Assembly (NCBI GenBank): GCA_030435675.1 | Contig: CM059623.1 | Location: 13,114,092-13,178,091, forward strand | Origin: Steinernema hermaphroditum | Lineage: Eukaryota; Nematoda; Chromadorea; Rhabditida; Steinernematidae | Direction of reading: 5' to 3' | DNA: 64,000 nucleotides | Shown here: piece after piece, positions 1 to 10,968 of the stretch | How the letters are laid out: the number at the start of each line of letters is the position of its first letter | Position numbering within the stretch: the first letter of the stretch is position 1 | Notes under the pieces: generated by a model | The model's input: the letters and a program-made list of their open reading frames with translations, nothing else | What the model was told of the DNA's origin: nothing | Databases searched by the model: none | Program-made: the position numbers and the translations under genes

Positions 1-1370
1 GATCAATACCATTTTATTCAACAGGAATCGTTTACTTCATGTACTTCTCCAATCTTTGAGCCTTTTTCTGATCGGTCGAAAGATATCAGCGGCTTATTTT
101 GTAGCGTTTGTATCGATTCTCAATTGACTCCGTGGACTTTCGCCAGCTTTATTATCGAATCGCCAAGATTCCACAATTTTTTTTGTCAGACAAGTTTTCG
201 GACCGCTGGAGTTTTTGTGCTCTTCGTTCTTCTTTTTTGAGATCTTCAAACCTGGAATCGATCCTGCAATCGCTTGACGTCAGAACTTCCTGAACACCTT
301 CATACACTGTCGGATACAATGGAAAACATCACTTTTTCTAGTTGCCTAGGAAATTCATTAATCGGAGAGTTATTCGTGCTATACATACAATGCGCAACAG
401 ATAATGCTTAACAGTGGTCAAAAAAGGCCAGATTGAGGTCCTTCATCCCGTAACATCACACATATCCAACCGTCAAATTCCGCAAATCCAAATCAAATTC
501 CCCACTAATAGCCCCCAAACCACGCAAAACACCGTTGTCGGAAATTATTAGGCGCAAAACCCGAACTTGACCTGTGTTCTTGTTCGGGTCCCAGAATGAT
601 CTGCAAGACGGGATTGTCAGTTTTTCTATCTTTTTTTTTCTGCCTTGGAGCGTACGAAATAACCCTAATAATGATCCGCACACAGTTCACTTTGTTGATG
701 TTTCCAGTACAAGTGGGTGACAGGTAGATCTGGGGGAGTCCTACACGACCAATAAGTATCTATGTCCCAGCTGAAGATGAATAGCAGAAACCCCGAATCA
801 GATTCCTAGTTGTTGTCTTATTTTGAATTAGGAAAAGATATTTTCTTAGATGCAAGCTGTTGAGATGTTGCTCTATCCCAAGAACACTTTTCATCCACGT
901 GCTTGAGTAATACTGCATATAGCAGAGTGCAGTCTCACGTTTATCGGCAACTCAATCTTTGACTTCTCTTCCTTATCCATAACATCAAGTAGTTCTATGG
1001 ATCACATAGCTCGAGCTTCCTTGATTCCTTGAAACAACAGCTTCCTTGAAACAACACTTGGGTGACGTCATGAACAACTCACCTGGACACACCTATTGCG
1101 CACCTGCTTGTGGATGCTGGCTTTGTGGATGCTTCTTTTGCGGTAGCGGATGTTCCTTCTACCATACCCAAGCCTCCCCACGGTCAGGCAAGATTTACGA
1201 AATCTTCAGCTGCCTGGACAACGGCGGTAACTATTCACTTGGAGCTTCTGAAAGGAAACGAAACAGAGACAAACCAGGTAACTCTCACACCAGGCTTAGC
1301 ACATGGATGGAATGGAGTGAAAACAACGTTATTCCCTCTCCCTTTCCTTCGGAACCAATTCGGACGCGGA
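1..1370. other. No gene recognised
   Basis: This stretch is AT-rich with several short open frames on both strands. None has a supported start, a splice partner or a recognisable protein. One frame at 1110-1281 ends at a possible donor site (CAG then GTAACTC) and could be an exon, but no second exon was found. I therefore annotate nothing here. Confidence 0.5.
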
Positions 1371-1374
1371 GTTT

Positions 1375-1790
1375 GAAATATAAAACTTTTTTGGTCCAAT
1401 TTTCGACCTCTGTGTCTTATTCTGAGTGCTTTCTTTTGATGTCGTCACTTATGAATGGACACTGACGAAGGTAAGAAAGTGTGAAGAGAGGGCTATTTAA
1501 TCAGCAAAAAGGAATCTCGCCGCTCAAAGTGGAGAGCTATTGTGAGGGTCAACTTGGAAATGTGAGGTCTGAGGCATCAGTCCTGAAGTTTGAGTTTTCC
1601 ACTATTTCACACCTGTTTCCGAGAAGTAGAAGTTAGTTCGAGGTGTCGTTATATGGGCATGGTAGCTGCGAGCGATAGCGACCTGCATCACATCCCCATT
1701 GTCTGTTATAGTACTTAAAACAATTGGGAAACGTTGGAGTTAAGAGAACATGGTGATCTGGAAAGACCACCCTTTTGAAATTTGAAATTT
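1375..1790 (+). repeat. Dispersed repeat R1, copy a
   Basis: The same roughly 400-bp sequence recurs at 14,390-14,660, 17,095-17,520 and 39,955-40,175, with shorter pieces at 57,105-57,185 and, inverted, 62,085-62,130. Shared landmarks are a start with TTGGTCCAATTTTCGACCTC, a middle with AAAGTGGAGAGC-type sequence, and an end with AACAATTGGGAAACGTTGGA-type sequence. No coding capacity or clear terminal repeats were seen. It is probably a non-autonomous transposon, but its class is unknown. Confidence 0.6.
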
Positions 1791-1893
1791 ACGCATCTTT
1801 GCAGCCGGAAAACCGCGCATACCTGATGGGAACTCTGTGTTCTACTCGGATGTCGCGTCTTGTGCCAATAATAGAAGACAACCGGTGTCACCG

Positions 1894-2817
1894 CAGCCCA
1901 TCGTGAGACAACTCATCGGCGACGACTCATCGCGGGATAACTCATCGGCGACAACTCATCGTCGACAACTCATCGGCGACAACTCATCGGCGACAACTCA
2001 TCGGCGACAACTCATCGGCGACAACTCATCGGCGACAACTCATTGGCGACAACTCATCGGCGACAACTCATCGTGGGACAACTCATCGGCGACAACTCAT
2101 CGCAGGACAGCTCATCTTTGCCAACTCATCGTGGGACAACTCATCGGCGACAACTCATCGTATTTTTTGAAATGATAGGGTTTTTTCAATTTCTAGGAAT
2201 AACCGGAATGCTTAAAAAATAACATAGTGACAGCAAGCTTCTAAGTAGTCGTCCGCATTCATAACGTCATACATTTCGATGATTGAGAGAAGTTGACGGT
2301 TCTTGGCAGCATATTCCTTACGTGAATAAAGGGGCGGAACCTCTCCTGCTGCCAGCTTCGCGCAGATCGCTTTAACACGGACCTGCTCATCGAGAAGCCT
2401 ATCCAGAAGCTTACAAACGTCCGGGTGCTGCATACCCATAGCCCCTGAGATGAATAACATGTTGCAATAGAAAGATAGGTTTAGGGTGGCAAAAGCGGCC
2501 CCAAAACTTCAAAATACGACCCAAAGGATGTAAGCATGCAGAGACATGTCTAGCACAAGCTCTGCTGCAGACTACCGTACAAACCGACATCGCGACGAAA
2601 CCTTATCATTTAAAAAAATACGATGAGTTGTCGCCGATGAGTTGTCCCACGATGAGTTGGCAAAGATGAGCTGTCCTGCGATGAGTTGTCGCCGATGAGT
2701 TGTCCCACGATGAGTTGTCGCCGATGAGTTGTCGCCGATGAGTTGTCGCCGATGAGTTGTCGCCGATGAGTTGTCTCACGATGAGTCGTCGCCGATGAGT
2801 TGTCTCACGATGAGCTG
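1894..2817. mobile_element. Foldback-type element with minisatellite arms
   Basis: Two inverted arms, 1894-2179 and 2602-2817, are built of tandem 14-bp units (consensus GACAACTCATCGGC) with interspersed variant units such as those carrying TCGTGGGA. The arms are reverse complements of each other, including the inner junction (TATTTTTT then AAATGATA) and the outer end (CATCGTGAGACAACTCATC). They enclose about 420 bp of non-repetitive DNA. Long inverted arms made of short tandem repeats are the hallmark of foldback (FB) elements known from Drosophila. No transposase is present, so this copy would be non-autonomous. Because 14 is not a multiple of 3, the arrays read open over long distances and produce spurious open frames. 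Confidence 0.75.
2212..2460 (-). CDS. Short ORF inside the foldback element, possible captured exon
   Basis: An 82-codon frame lies in the unique core between the two minisatellite arms and runs antisense. Its composition is protein-like, with charged and hydrophobic residues suited to helices. Just inside its start, the sequence TTCATCTCAG followed by GGGCTATGG resembles a splice acceptor, so the frame may be a terminal exon rather than a complete gene. I do not recognise the family. It could be a host gene fragment carried by the element, or a chance frame. Confidence 0.3.
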   Translation of the reverse strand: MLFISGAMGMQHPDVCKLLDRLLDEQVRVKAICAKLAAGEVPPLYSRKEYAAKNRQLLSIIEMYDVMNADDYLEACCHYVIF

Positions 2818-3138
2818 GGGTGGAGCCAGACAACCAGCAACTGTATTCATTGTGTTAGACAAAGCGTTAACAATGACATTTAGTCGTTGTTGGCGTAATG
2901 ATCGTTTCGGCTCACCAGAGACCTCTAACACAATGTTATGCCCACACGTATGTGATGCCCAATCTGTGGACAGTTTGTGTGAGTCATTGTTCCTGTTTCT
3001 TCCTTTATATGTTCCCGGCTGAGACTGTGTCGTTGATAATTCTGAAAGAAGGCGTCAAGTTCAAAGTGTCAACTTCAGCGTTAACACATTTATATTTCAG
3101 TTTATAGTCCTTTCGATACATATTACTCACACGACAAC

Positions 3139-4295
3139 ATGGGTGCCTTTCTCTCTCATGTGAGTGTACCCGGAACAAGGATTCCGCCGACCTCGGGGGA
3201 AGCTCTCCCCAACGAGATCTTGTTGCGTATATTCAACATGGTCATTATACCACACAACCAGCGCAACCCGAAAAATATTCGTCTGCTTCGGCCACTGCGA
3301 CAAGTGTGCGTTCGTTGGAACGAACTCATATTGAGCTCGTTTCCATTAAGAAACATGGTCTCGCTAATCATCAAGTAAGCACCTCTTTATTTTGGAATCT
3401 ATCATCATTTAGCTGCCAAAATGCGGATGTCATGTGCTCAATGGCACCACATGGTCGAAAAAGAAAATTTCGATTTTTCAACGATTTTGTGAAAGAAGAA
3501 CTTCAAGGATTAGTTCCCGACGTCCACGTGTTTTTGAAGGTGGAAACGCATGAATCGAGTGCAGGCAGAAATCGGTTTCCGCTCACCCAAAGCCACTTGT
3601 CTCAAATATCGTCCATCGTATTACATTTTCCGAACATCTGGTCAATCAACATTATGTGTGGTACAATCGAAGCTTCAAACAAAGAAATTAAGAACTTTTT
3701 TCACGACCTTCTGCGACCAAACTCACTGAAAGATCTCATGCTTCCCATCGCATCCGACAACGTATACAACTGCATTGTTCAATTTATTAGTGATCATCCA
3801 AACTTAATGGTAATATAGCTATTGTTAATGTGTGCTCATTGTCTTTCAGCAAATTTTTCTGCACTACCCAGACATCACAGGCTCTGCCGACATGTTCAAT
3901 GAATTTAAAGAAAACATTTCTACTATCGCCGAACGCAATGGGAAAATCGTGAAGACTTTCAGCACAGTGAGTAAGCTTTCATATTTTCCATGATCGACGC
4001 GTACGGTTTAGTGTACATACCCTCTGATGTGCAGCGTCTTTCTGACCAAAGCAGGAGAAGTCAATCTGGTCGGTTATCCGTTTCCGCAAATTTCCCGTCG
4101 TCGAATATTTTAGCATCAAACCAAATAACAAATCTTGTTGTTCTACATAACAACACTTCAAAATTCGATAACTGCTACTCACCTGTACAGGAAAAAATCA
4201 TCCTAATATTGGCCACTGCTGTCTATTTTGCTTTACATTACACCAGAGTCGTTGGATGCATTCTTTCTTCGGAGGAGCAGGCCGCATCAGAGTAA
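3139..4295 (+). CDS. F-box protein with myristoylation-type N-terminus (FB1)
   Basis: Predicted exons are 3139-3374, 3413-3809, 3850-3966 and 4035-4295; all join in phase to give about 336 aa. Residues 20-70 form an F-box: LPNEILLRIF, then a core ending in QVCVRWNEL. F-box domains bind Skp1 in SCF ubiquitin ligases, so a substrate-adaptor role is likely. The middle part ends in LRPNSLKDLML and HPNLM, like the LRR/FTH-type substrate regions of nematode F-box proteins. The protein starts MGAFLS, fitting the Gly2/Ser6 rule for N-myristoylation. A pyrimidine-rich TTTCAG lies about 40 nt before the ATG and could be a trans-splice acceptor. The last exon reads longer than in paralogue FB2, so the C-terminal tail is uncertain. 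Confidence 0.75.
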
Positions 4296-4618
4296 GGCAC
4301 ATTAATCGCATCAGTGTGCTCGAGCGTCTAAGAGGCGGCATCCGCCGAACCACGATGGCATCCTGTTAGGTCGTGTACGAGGTGGATTCCCATCATCGGA
4401 GGGCTTGGTAACATGTAACTTGTTTGCCAAGCGATCTCGTGGACTGGAGAAATCGTACAGGGGCAATGAATTTTTGAACACAGTACGCGGATCGAGTTTT
4501 TTTTACGTCATTTCAGTTTTTATTACAATCAATCTCAACTTAAGCAATATTTAATCACCGGCATACACGCAAACGGGGGTACGCAAATTCAAGTAGACCT
4601 CAAGATGGCAACAGTATC

Positions 4619-5657
4619 CTAATCGTTGATGGGCTTCGCTTTCAACTGAACAGCTAATCCATAGTTTTTGTCGTCCGGCGAAATCACTGAAATTCGAGTG
4701 ACTTCAGCGGCGGCTTGACCCACATCTTCGCAAAACTTGACAAGATCGCTTTTTACAAACTCTTTGAAAATCTTTTTTACGGGCGAACTCCTGAAATCAA
4801 TTAAACGAAAATTATATGAAGAGTGACAAACTATTGACTTACGTTTTTAAGGGACACTGCGCATTCATTTCACTTAGTGATTTGTAGAGCTTTTCCTGCT
4901 CACTATCGCTGGTAAATCGCATGGAAAACCGTACTTTGAAGTACTTAAACTCGTCCTCATCACTTTCCGGTGTCATTTGAAAAGTTTTGTACAGCTCCGC
5001 GTAATCGTAATGACTCTCTTGTTCTTGTTTGTTTGCCACGTTTTCCGTTGTCTGCTGCCCGTTGTCCACCAATATGTGCATCTCTTGTTCTTGACTTTCT
5101 GTGAGCAGAGCGCGTGGTCCATTTAGCTTGACGGAGAACTGTGATAGAGTTTTTATTCATGTGTCATATGCTTAACTCACCCAAGTCAAGATCATCACCA
5201 CACGCGAAAAGCCTATCGCCAGAAGATGCAAGACTTTATATATAAGATCCGACGTCGTGTACTGAGTAAAATCGAGGATCGGCTTATAACCAGTCAGAAT
5301 ATCGACTACGAAGGCAAAGATTTCAGCAAAAGGGGCAGCCGCCACAAGTATCCGTGGTTTAAATAGCTTCCGTATCCCGATGCGCAACGCAACGGCGATG
5401 CTAGCCACACATAAGACCACTGCTAGCAGTAGGAAAATAGATATAACTACTTGATCTGGAACGATATGATCAACTGGACCGAATCGTGTGATCTTACAGT
5501 GGAGATATCCAAGACACGATACGATATCTTTACACTTCTTCCCATCGAAGTACGAACTGAACGGACATTTCACGGCTGTCAGGCGCCCAACTTCATCAAC
5601 TTTGCCATAGTACTGGTGACAATTTCCGAGCGAAATGTTCGTCGAATTTTGTTGCAT
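4619..5657 (-). CDS. Three-TM membrane protein with Cys-rich ectodomain (TM1)
   Basis: Three exons, 5657-5175 approximately, 5138-4843 and 4790-4619, join in phase to about 315 aa. An N-terminal part of about 70 residues carries six cysteines, including the motif KCPFSSYFDGKKC. Three hydrophobic segments follow; the first begins VVISIFLLLAVVLCVASIAV. The C-terminal half is soluble and acidic, with the stretch FKVRFSMRF. I do not recognise the family; two relatives lie at 11.2-12.0 kb and 13.0-13.9 kb. The start is the ATG at 5657; an upstream exon with a signal peptide cannot be excluded. It is transcribed convergently with FB1, its neighbour in the duplicated block. Confidence 0.65.
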
Positions 5658-6049
5658 TATGTACAATGTACCTGTAGTAAGAAAAAATCATCACTTTGAT
5701 TTAAAGCAAATGCTAATATTAAATATTGAGCACGACAATGAAAGCCAAGACTAGTCTATTTACACATCACTTCCGTCAATATGGTACTAGAGTTCTCAAT
5801 AAGAATGCATTTTCTCAGTTTAACTATGGACAGGGGTTACCTTAAGACCTTACTGGATAAATCACTCAGAAAACATATTTTCTTCGCTGACTTATTCGCT
5901 CTATAAGGCATTCTACCATAGTTAGCCAAGAATTTCCGTTCAACAATCACGTACTACTACCAAACCCTTACACTACCGTAGTACTACATCTTTCAAGTAC
6001 TACCACGATTATTCTGTCAATCCTTTTTCTCAGTTCTCTCTCTCTTTCA

Positions 6050-6330
6050 CACTTAGCTCTCTTTTTCACGCCCCAGATATGGTACAAGCGCAGAATGAGT
6101 TGATAAATATTCTAGAAGGTCTCTTAGAAAAGAAACGCTTCGAGTGGTATTCGAACCCTCTTCGAGCATCTGGGAGGCAGAGATGCGAACCACTACACCG
6201 ATCACCGATGAGAAACGGTTCGAATTCGTGCCAATATAACGTTGGTGATGCATTTTAAGCGTGCGATATTCTAAAATCCTTGTTTTTTCTCTGAAACAAG
6301 CTTTTGCAGTGAGTGTGTAGACAAAAATCA
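6050..6330 (-). repeat. tRNA-like SINE, copy 1
   Basis: Read on the minus strand, this contains GGTGTAGTGGTTCGC (D-arm and A-box-like), a central GCATCT...AGATGC stem, and GAGGGTTCGAATACC (T-arm and B-box-like). The arm spacing suits a tRNA-derived promoter, but the anticodon arm and T-stem are imperfect, so it is not a functional tRNA. A CT-rich stretch and a GGTACAAGCGCAGA tail follow. Near-identical copies lie at 12,395-12,690 and 18,755-19,110, and homology extends beyond the tRNA-like core. Confidence 0.6.
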
Positions 6331-6999
6331 ATTAGCGGCAAGTCTCTTGGCAGTAGCACTAAATCGTCCAAGGTCGAAATGTGCATGTAATTCAAAGACA
6401 GTTTTCCTTCTGTCGATTTTTATCTAAGCGTATTATTTCAGAGATGACGTTAGTCTTTTATGCAGCCATCGATTTAAGCGCTTTTCATTTGGATTGAGAA
6501 GAAAGCTCTGACCATTTTTCTTTATTTAAGAACTTGATATTTCACTACAATTGTCGCAGTAGATTTATCGACAATGTAAGCGCTGTATGTTTTTGTCTAC
6601 TACGTGCTCTCACCGTTCCGCTACTTTGCCGATTCCTTGTCTAAGAAAATCAGGAGTCGAAGGCCTGGAGTCGAAGAAATTGTTGAAAAGCTTGTAGGCG
6701 ATAACAAGAAGTGTGGTTCCAACAAACAAACCAAATCCTGATTACAGATCACAAGTCTCAATTCCGTAGCACACAATTGTCCCTCATCGAAATCTGCAAG
6801 CACGCACAAAGACAGTTTTTTCTGTCGACGATCAGTTGGCTTCGACGCTTGTACAAACTTATAGGATTGCTGATTTCGAGTTTCAAGCCGCCCGCCACTT
6901 ATTCCAGAAGTACCGATTATGGTGTGATACATGTCTTCCCTTCTACTTTATTTGATATAAGTCGTGAGTGATACTCTAGGTAGTCGTTGTCTGCGCAGA
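6331..6999. other. No gene recognised
   Basis: AT-rich DNA between the first duplicated block and a LINE remnant. Open frames on both strands are shadows of each other, with no supported splice sites, signal peptide or known motif. Confidence 0.5.
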
Positions 7000-7545
7000 T
7001 TACTTAGTGGTTATATTGTCCTTCAAGAAAGGGACACATGGACTTCAAACGCTGAAGAGCATGCTAACAAAGGCGTTGAAGTTCGGTTATTAGTAAAATA
7101 TAATCGCACCCCATATTTAACCAAAGTCCTGGCTTTTTGTCGTGCGCGGTGCCTCCATCTTTTGCTGCCTAGTTTCTTCGAGATGTCATCAATCCATGGG
7201 GTCCGCTGTCGTCCGAGGGGCCTCTTCACGGGAGGGCGCCATTCTTCTAATCTATTGGACCATTTTCCGAGCTTCCGTTCGCCATCTTCCAGGCGAAGTT
7301 CCACTTTCTTCTTCTTGCGGCTTCATCGATGTCCTTCACCTTAGTGACGCCTCACCCTGACGGACTCCTCGCTGGATCTTGGTCGCCACCCGTTCTTCAC
7401 CAAGTTGACTGTAGGACGTGGCTTGATCGTAGATCTTCCTCAGCACATTGCTAATCGCGGCCGGAACTCCTTGGCGCTTTATGACATGTATGGCGCACTC
7501 TAAACTTATGCCATTAGAAACAATAGAAAAGCATTGCAAATAGTA
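7000..7545 (-). mobile_element. Truncated non-LTR retrotransposon (LINE) remnant
   Basis: Two minus-strand pieces match endonuclease/reverse transcriptase elements. The piece at 7539-7336 reads GVPAAI...LRKIYDQATS then KIQRGVRQGEAS, the conserved reverse-transcriptase stretch before the catalytic region. The piece at 7304-7023 reads RPLGRQRTPWIDDISKK...RWRHRARQ, the typical C-terminal tail of these polyproteins. The segment between them, including the YADD catalytic box, is missing, so this copy is internally deleted and dead. Confidence 0.75.
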
Positions 7546-7857
7546 GCAAGAGGTAATCGAAAAAACTATTGTTATCGTCGTCCGTTGCTAGCGGTTGAGC
7601 AGTCGTTGTAGGCGTACTGGCCACCGGGGCTCACCGACGACCTGAAAGACAAAGAAGCCATGGTTGCATCCATCTGGTTAAGTAGCCATGGACCATCGCT
7701 GAATCAGTTGAGTCAGCGGTCAACTTCGACGTCCACGTAAACTGATGGGACGCTAAATTTGGTTTCGTCTGCTTTACTGAACCTATACGACATCAACGTA
7801 TGTCATGCCCAATCTGTCGACAGTGTGCGTCAATCAGCGTACCTGTTTTTTCCTCTA

Positions 7858-8765
7858 CAGGGTTATCGGAAAGTTCTGCAACGCGAAAAACACAATTTTT
7901 CTCAAACAAAACCATTTTAACTCCAAGCACGCTTGATTACACATAAAATGTGAATTTCATTCAAAATGGACTCTTTTAGCGTCGATAAAAGGCCTTGACT
8001 CGCTTCTTGAAATTTTCGACGATCGCCGCGAGTATTTCCACGCTGATTTCTTCGCAAGCGGCCAGGAGGTTTTTACTATCTAAGCGGTCCACAACTCTCA
8101 GAATCACTGTTACCTGCTGCAGAAAGGCTCCTCGCGTATGAAGCACGTTAAAACAAGCCATTTCCCCAATTCTGTAATGGTTTGGGGCGAAATCTGCGCA
8201 ACTAGAAAAATTTCCCCGGTTTTCGTTGAAAAAGGTGTGAAAATGGACTCTCAGGTGTAGCAATAAGAGATCTTGGTGAAGCATCTGATTCCCTGGACCG
8301 AAAAACACTTATAGGACCACGGACGGGTATTTCACGGACGCTCACAGATCGAAATCTACAATAGGATCCTCTGGACCACACGCGAAGAGCATATTCCCTG
8401 AATGTGGACCAAGAACACTTAGCCGCCCAACTCGCCAGATTTAAACCCGATGGACTACGCGATTTGGTCGATTCTGGAGGGAAAGGCCTCCCGAAGAAGA
8501 CACGCCACCGTGGACGACTTGAAGCGCGATCTCCTGGCCGCTTGGGAAGAAATCGGCGTGGAAACACCCGCGGCGATCGTCGAAAATTCCAAGAAGCGAG
8601 TGAAGGCCTTCTATCGACACTAGAGGAGGCCATTTTGAACGAAATTCATGTTTTATGTGTAATCAAGCGTGCTGAATAACGTAGTATTGTTCGTTTTTGG
8701 AATTAAAATGGTATTGTTTGAGAAAAATTGTGTTTTTCGCGTTGCAGAACTTTCCGATAACCCTG
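7858..8765 (+). mobile_element. Degenerate mariner-family transposon with intact TIRs
   Basis: Ends are inverted repeats of at least 60 bp starting CAGGGTTATCGGAAAGTTCT, flanked by TA on both sides, as expected for Tc1/mariner insertion. Plus-strand sequence from about 8160 encodes transposase fragments: VMVWGEI, then SPDLNPMDYAIW (the third-acid DDE region) and a helical C-terminus, interrupted by stops and frame changes. The left inner part (7925-8072) is an inverted copy of the right inner part, so the element carries two 3' ends facing outward. It interrupts copy 2 of the duplicated block. Confidence 0.85.
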
Positions 8766-8804
8766 TATATGGTCGCCACTGACATATTATCGTTATCGAT
8801 AATA

Positions 8805-9295
8805 AACGCGGCTGCGCGCGAATTCGCGCCCTCCAGGTACTAAAAACGAAGTAGCCCATAGCCCTGCGGGCAGCCAGACACCATAGCCCTGCGGGCGGCA
8901 AGATTGGTGCTCATGCAAAGGTCTGAAGTTGGGACCAAAAAACTGTAGTCCTGCGGGCGGAAAGAGTGGTGCTCATGTATATGGCTGAAGTGGGCCGAAA
9001 ACTGTAAAATTTCAGAAAACGAAGCGACATCTCTGCTTGTTACAAAATAGGCAAAAAATCAATGAACAACTGCAAAAAACTCAAAGCCTAGCATCGCCAG
9101 AGACATAGTGGAAATGGAGCGCTACCATCTCAAGTGTCTGTGTGGTTCATTGCGAACGTTCTCCGTTTGTAAGCGGGCGGTGTCGGTTCGGTTGCTCTCG
9201 GTGTTCTTATTTTGTGTGGGTGTTTTCCCCGTGCGCATGGAAAAACACACACACAGACCAACGGACGCGTCGGTTCTACGTTTATTATGGGGGTT
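8805..9295 (+). repeat. Repeat R4 (tRNA-Thr-like SINE fused to short tandem repeats)
   Basis: This element has a GC-rich end (CGGCTGCGCGCGAATTCGCG), then several units containing AGCCCTGCGGGCGGCAAGA, then a tRNA-like stretch at about 9,130-9,225: GTGTGGTTCATTGCGAACG, an arm with loop TTTGTAA (anticodon TGT, threonine) and CGGTTCGGTTG. It ends in a CA/TG-rich tract. Copies lie at 52,505-52,988 (inverted, nested in a mariner) and 43,570-43,870 (inverted, partial). Confidence 0.6.
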
Positions 9296-9393
9296 TTCAG
9301 AAATCAGGTGTGAAATTCAATGTGTCAACTTCAGCGTTAACACATTTTTTTTCAGTTCATAGTCTCTGCGAGACATATCACTCACACGGCAAC

Positions 9394-10384
9394 ATGGGTG
9401 CCTTTCTCTCTCATGTGAGTTTACCCGGAACAAGGAATCCGCCGACCTCGGGGGAAGCTCTCCCCAACGAGATCTTGTTATATATATTCAACATGGTCAT
9501 TATACCACGCAACCAGCGAAACCCGAAAAATATTCGTCTTCTTCGGCCACTGCGACAAGTGTGCGTTCGTTGGAACGAAATCATATTGAGCTCGTTTCCG
9601 TTAAGAAACATGGTCTCGCTAATCATCAAGTAAGTGGCTGCTTGTTTTGCGATTCTAGGGATATTTAGTTGTCAAAACGCGGATGTCATGTGCTCAATGG
9701 CACCACACGGAAAGCGACGGCGGTGCCGATTTTTCAACGATTTTGTGAAAGAAGAACTTGATGGACCGGTTCCCGACGTCCACGTATATTTAAAGGTGGA
9801 AACACAACAATCGAGTGAAGGCAGGGACCGGTTTCCACTAACACAGAATCACGTAACTCAGATATCGTCCATCGTATCACATTTTCCGAACATCTGGTCA
9901 ATCAACATTATGTGTGATACAGTCCAAGCTTCAAATGAAGATGTCGAGAACTTATTTCACGACCTTCTGCGACCGAACTCACTGAAAGATCTAATGCTTC
10001 GCATCGCATCTGATAACGTATACAACTGCATTGTTCAATTTATTAGTGATCACCCAAACTTAATGGTAGGTACCACTTGCTAATATGTCCTTATTGTCTT
10101 TCAGCAATTTTTTTTATATTACCCTCTTATCACAGGCTCTGCCGACATGTTCAATGAATTTAAAGAAGATATTTCTATTATCGCCGAACGCAATGGGAAA
10201 ATCGTGGAGACTTTCAAAACAGTGAGTAACTTTCTTATTTTCTACGATTGACGTATTCGGCTTAGTGTACGTACCCTCTAATGTGCAGCGTGTTTCTGAG
10301 CAAAGCCGGAGAAGACAATCGGGACAATTATCCGTTTCCGGAAATTTCTCGTCGCTGAATATTTTAGGATCAACCAAATGCTAA
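9394..10384 (+). CDS. F-box protein with myristoylation-type N-terminus (FB2)
   Basis: Exons 9394-9629, 9669-10065, 10105-10221 and 10289-10384 join in phase to 281 aa. The first three exons have exactly the same lengths as those of FB1 (236, 397 and 117 nt). The F-box reads LPNEILLYIF...VCVRWNEI, followed by the same substrate-type region ending HPNLM. The protein starts MGAFLS. The last exon stops after 32 codons; in FB1 small indels in the same place read through for 55 more codons, so FB2 probably shows the original C-terminus. The leader just upstream (GTGTCAACTTCAGCGTTAAC, then TTTCAG) is conserved with FB1. It is the plus-strand gene of duplicated block copy 2. Confidence 0.75.
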
Positions 10385-10968
10385 ACTTGTTGTTCTCCAT
10401 AACAGCAGCACCTCGAAATTCGACAACTGCTACTCACTTGTACAGTAAAAAATCATCCTAGTATTGATTACTGCTGCTTACTGATTACTGATTATTTTGT
10501 TTTATTTGAGGCAGGGTGGATAAAAGCTCTCAATCAAACAAAGGATCTCGTCTCCCTGAACTTACTGTTTGTGCGAGTTTTCACCTAATACCGTTATGAT
10601 GCGTTGCACTGTTCTAGTACGCATTGCAACTTGTTTGCCAAGCGGTCCCGTCGACTGGAGAAATCGTACGAGGACGGTAATTTTTTTAGGTCAGCAAAAA
10701 CAGTGACACTCTTCTAAGAACGTCACAAGATGCGAAAAGTATTTGTTCAAAGAAGTAAGCGTTGCACATTGCCTCATTAATGTGACCAAAGTCATGCGGT
10801 ATAAGCGTTCATATTCCGTTTTAAGATGCGAGATTCCAAGTAGTTAGCGACATTTCGTCGCACGTCAACCGTGCCGTAAAGGAGCGAAGAGGAACGAGGA
10901 TAACTACTGAACGGTAGATAAGCGGAAGATACATCGACGAATGCAGATAAGTACAACCAAGAATGATC

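Larger units (their letters stand above)
2880..6330. repeat. Segmental duplication, copy 1 (F-box + TM gene + SINE)
   Basis: This block is repeated at about 7,600-12,690. Matching parts, in the same order and orientation, are a left flank (2,880-3,010 against 7,600-7,857), the F-box gene with its leader, the antisense TM gene and the SINE-like repeat. Copy 2 is longer because a mariner element and repeat R4 were inserted between 7,858 and 9,295. Copy 1 therefore shows the pre-insertion site near 3,005-3,020. Confidence 0.75.

Noticed and set aside
1046..1465. A Cys-rich 139-codon frame as a secreted protein
   Set aside because: The N-terminus is not a signal peptide, the frame overlaps an alternative one on the same strand, and the 3' part runs into repeat R1.
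1894..2817. CRISPR array
   Set aside because: The 14-bp units are adjacent with no spacers, and the genome is eukaryotic.
1837..2833. Long frames reading RRQLIGDNSSATTH over and over, on both strands
   Set aside because: They are a by-product of the 14-bp minisatellite, which is free of stops in the frames concerned. No start, signal or conservation supports a protein.
6120..6260. A functional tRNA gene
   Set aside because: The A-box and B-box are tRNA-like but the anticodon arm and T-stem do not pair properly, and the same sequence recurs as part of a longer repeat.
8202..8679. Overlapping 91- and 143-codon frames at the mariner
   Set aside because: They are off-frame or antisense readings of transposase sequence; the true transposase frame is interrupted.
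9142..9393. An extended N-terminus for FB2, starting 84 codons earlier
   Set aside because: The extension is repeat R4 sequence and a splice leader (TTTTTTTTCAG). The ATG at 9394 matches FB1, FB3 and FB4 in starting MGxxxS.
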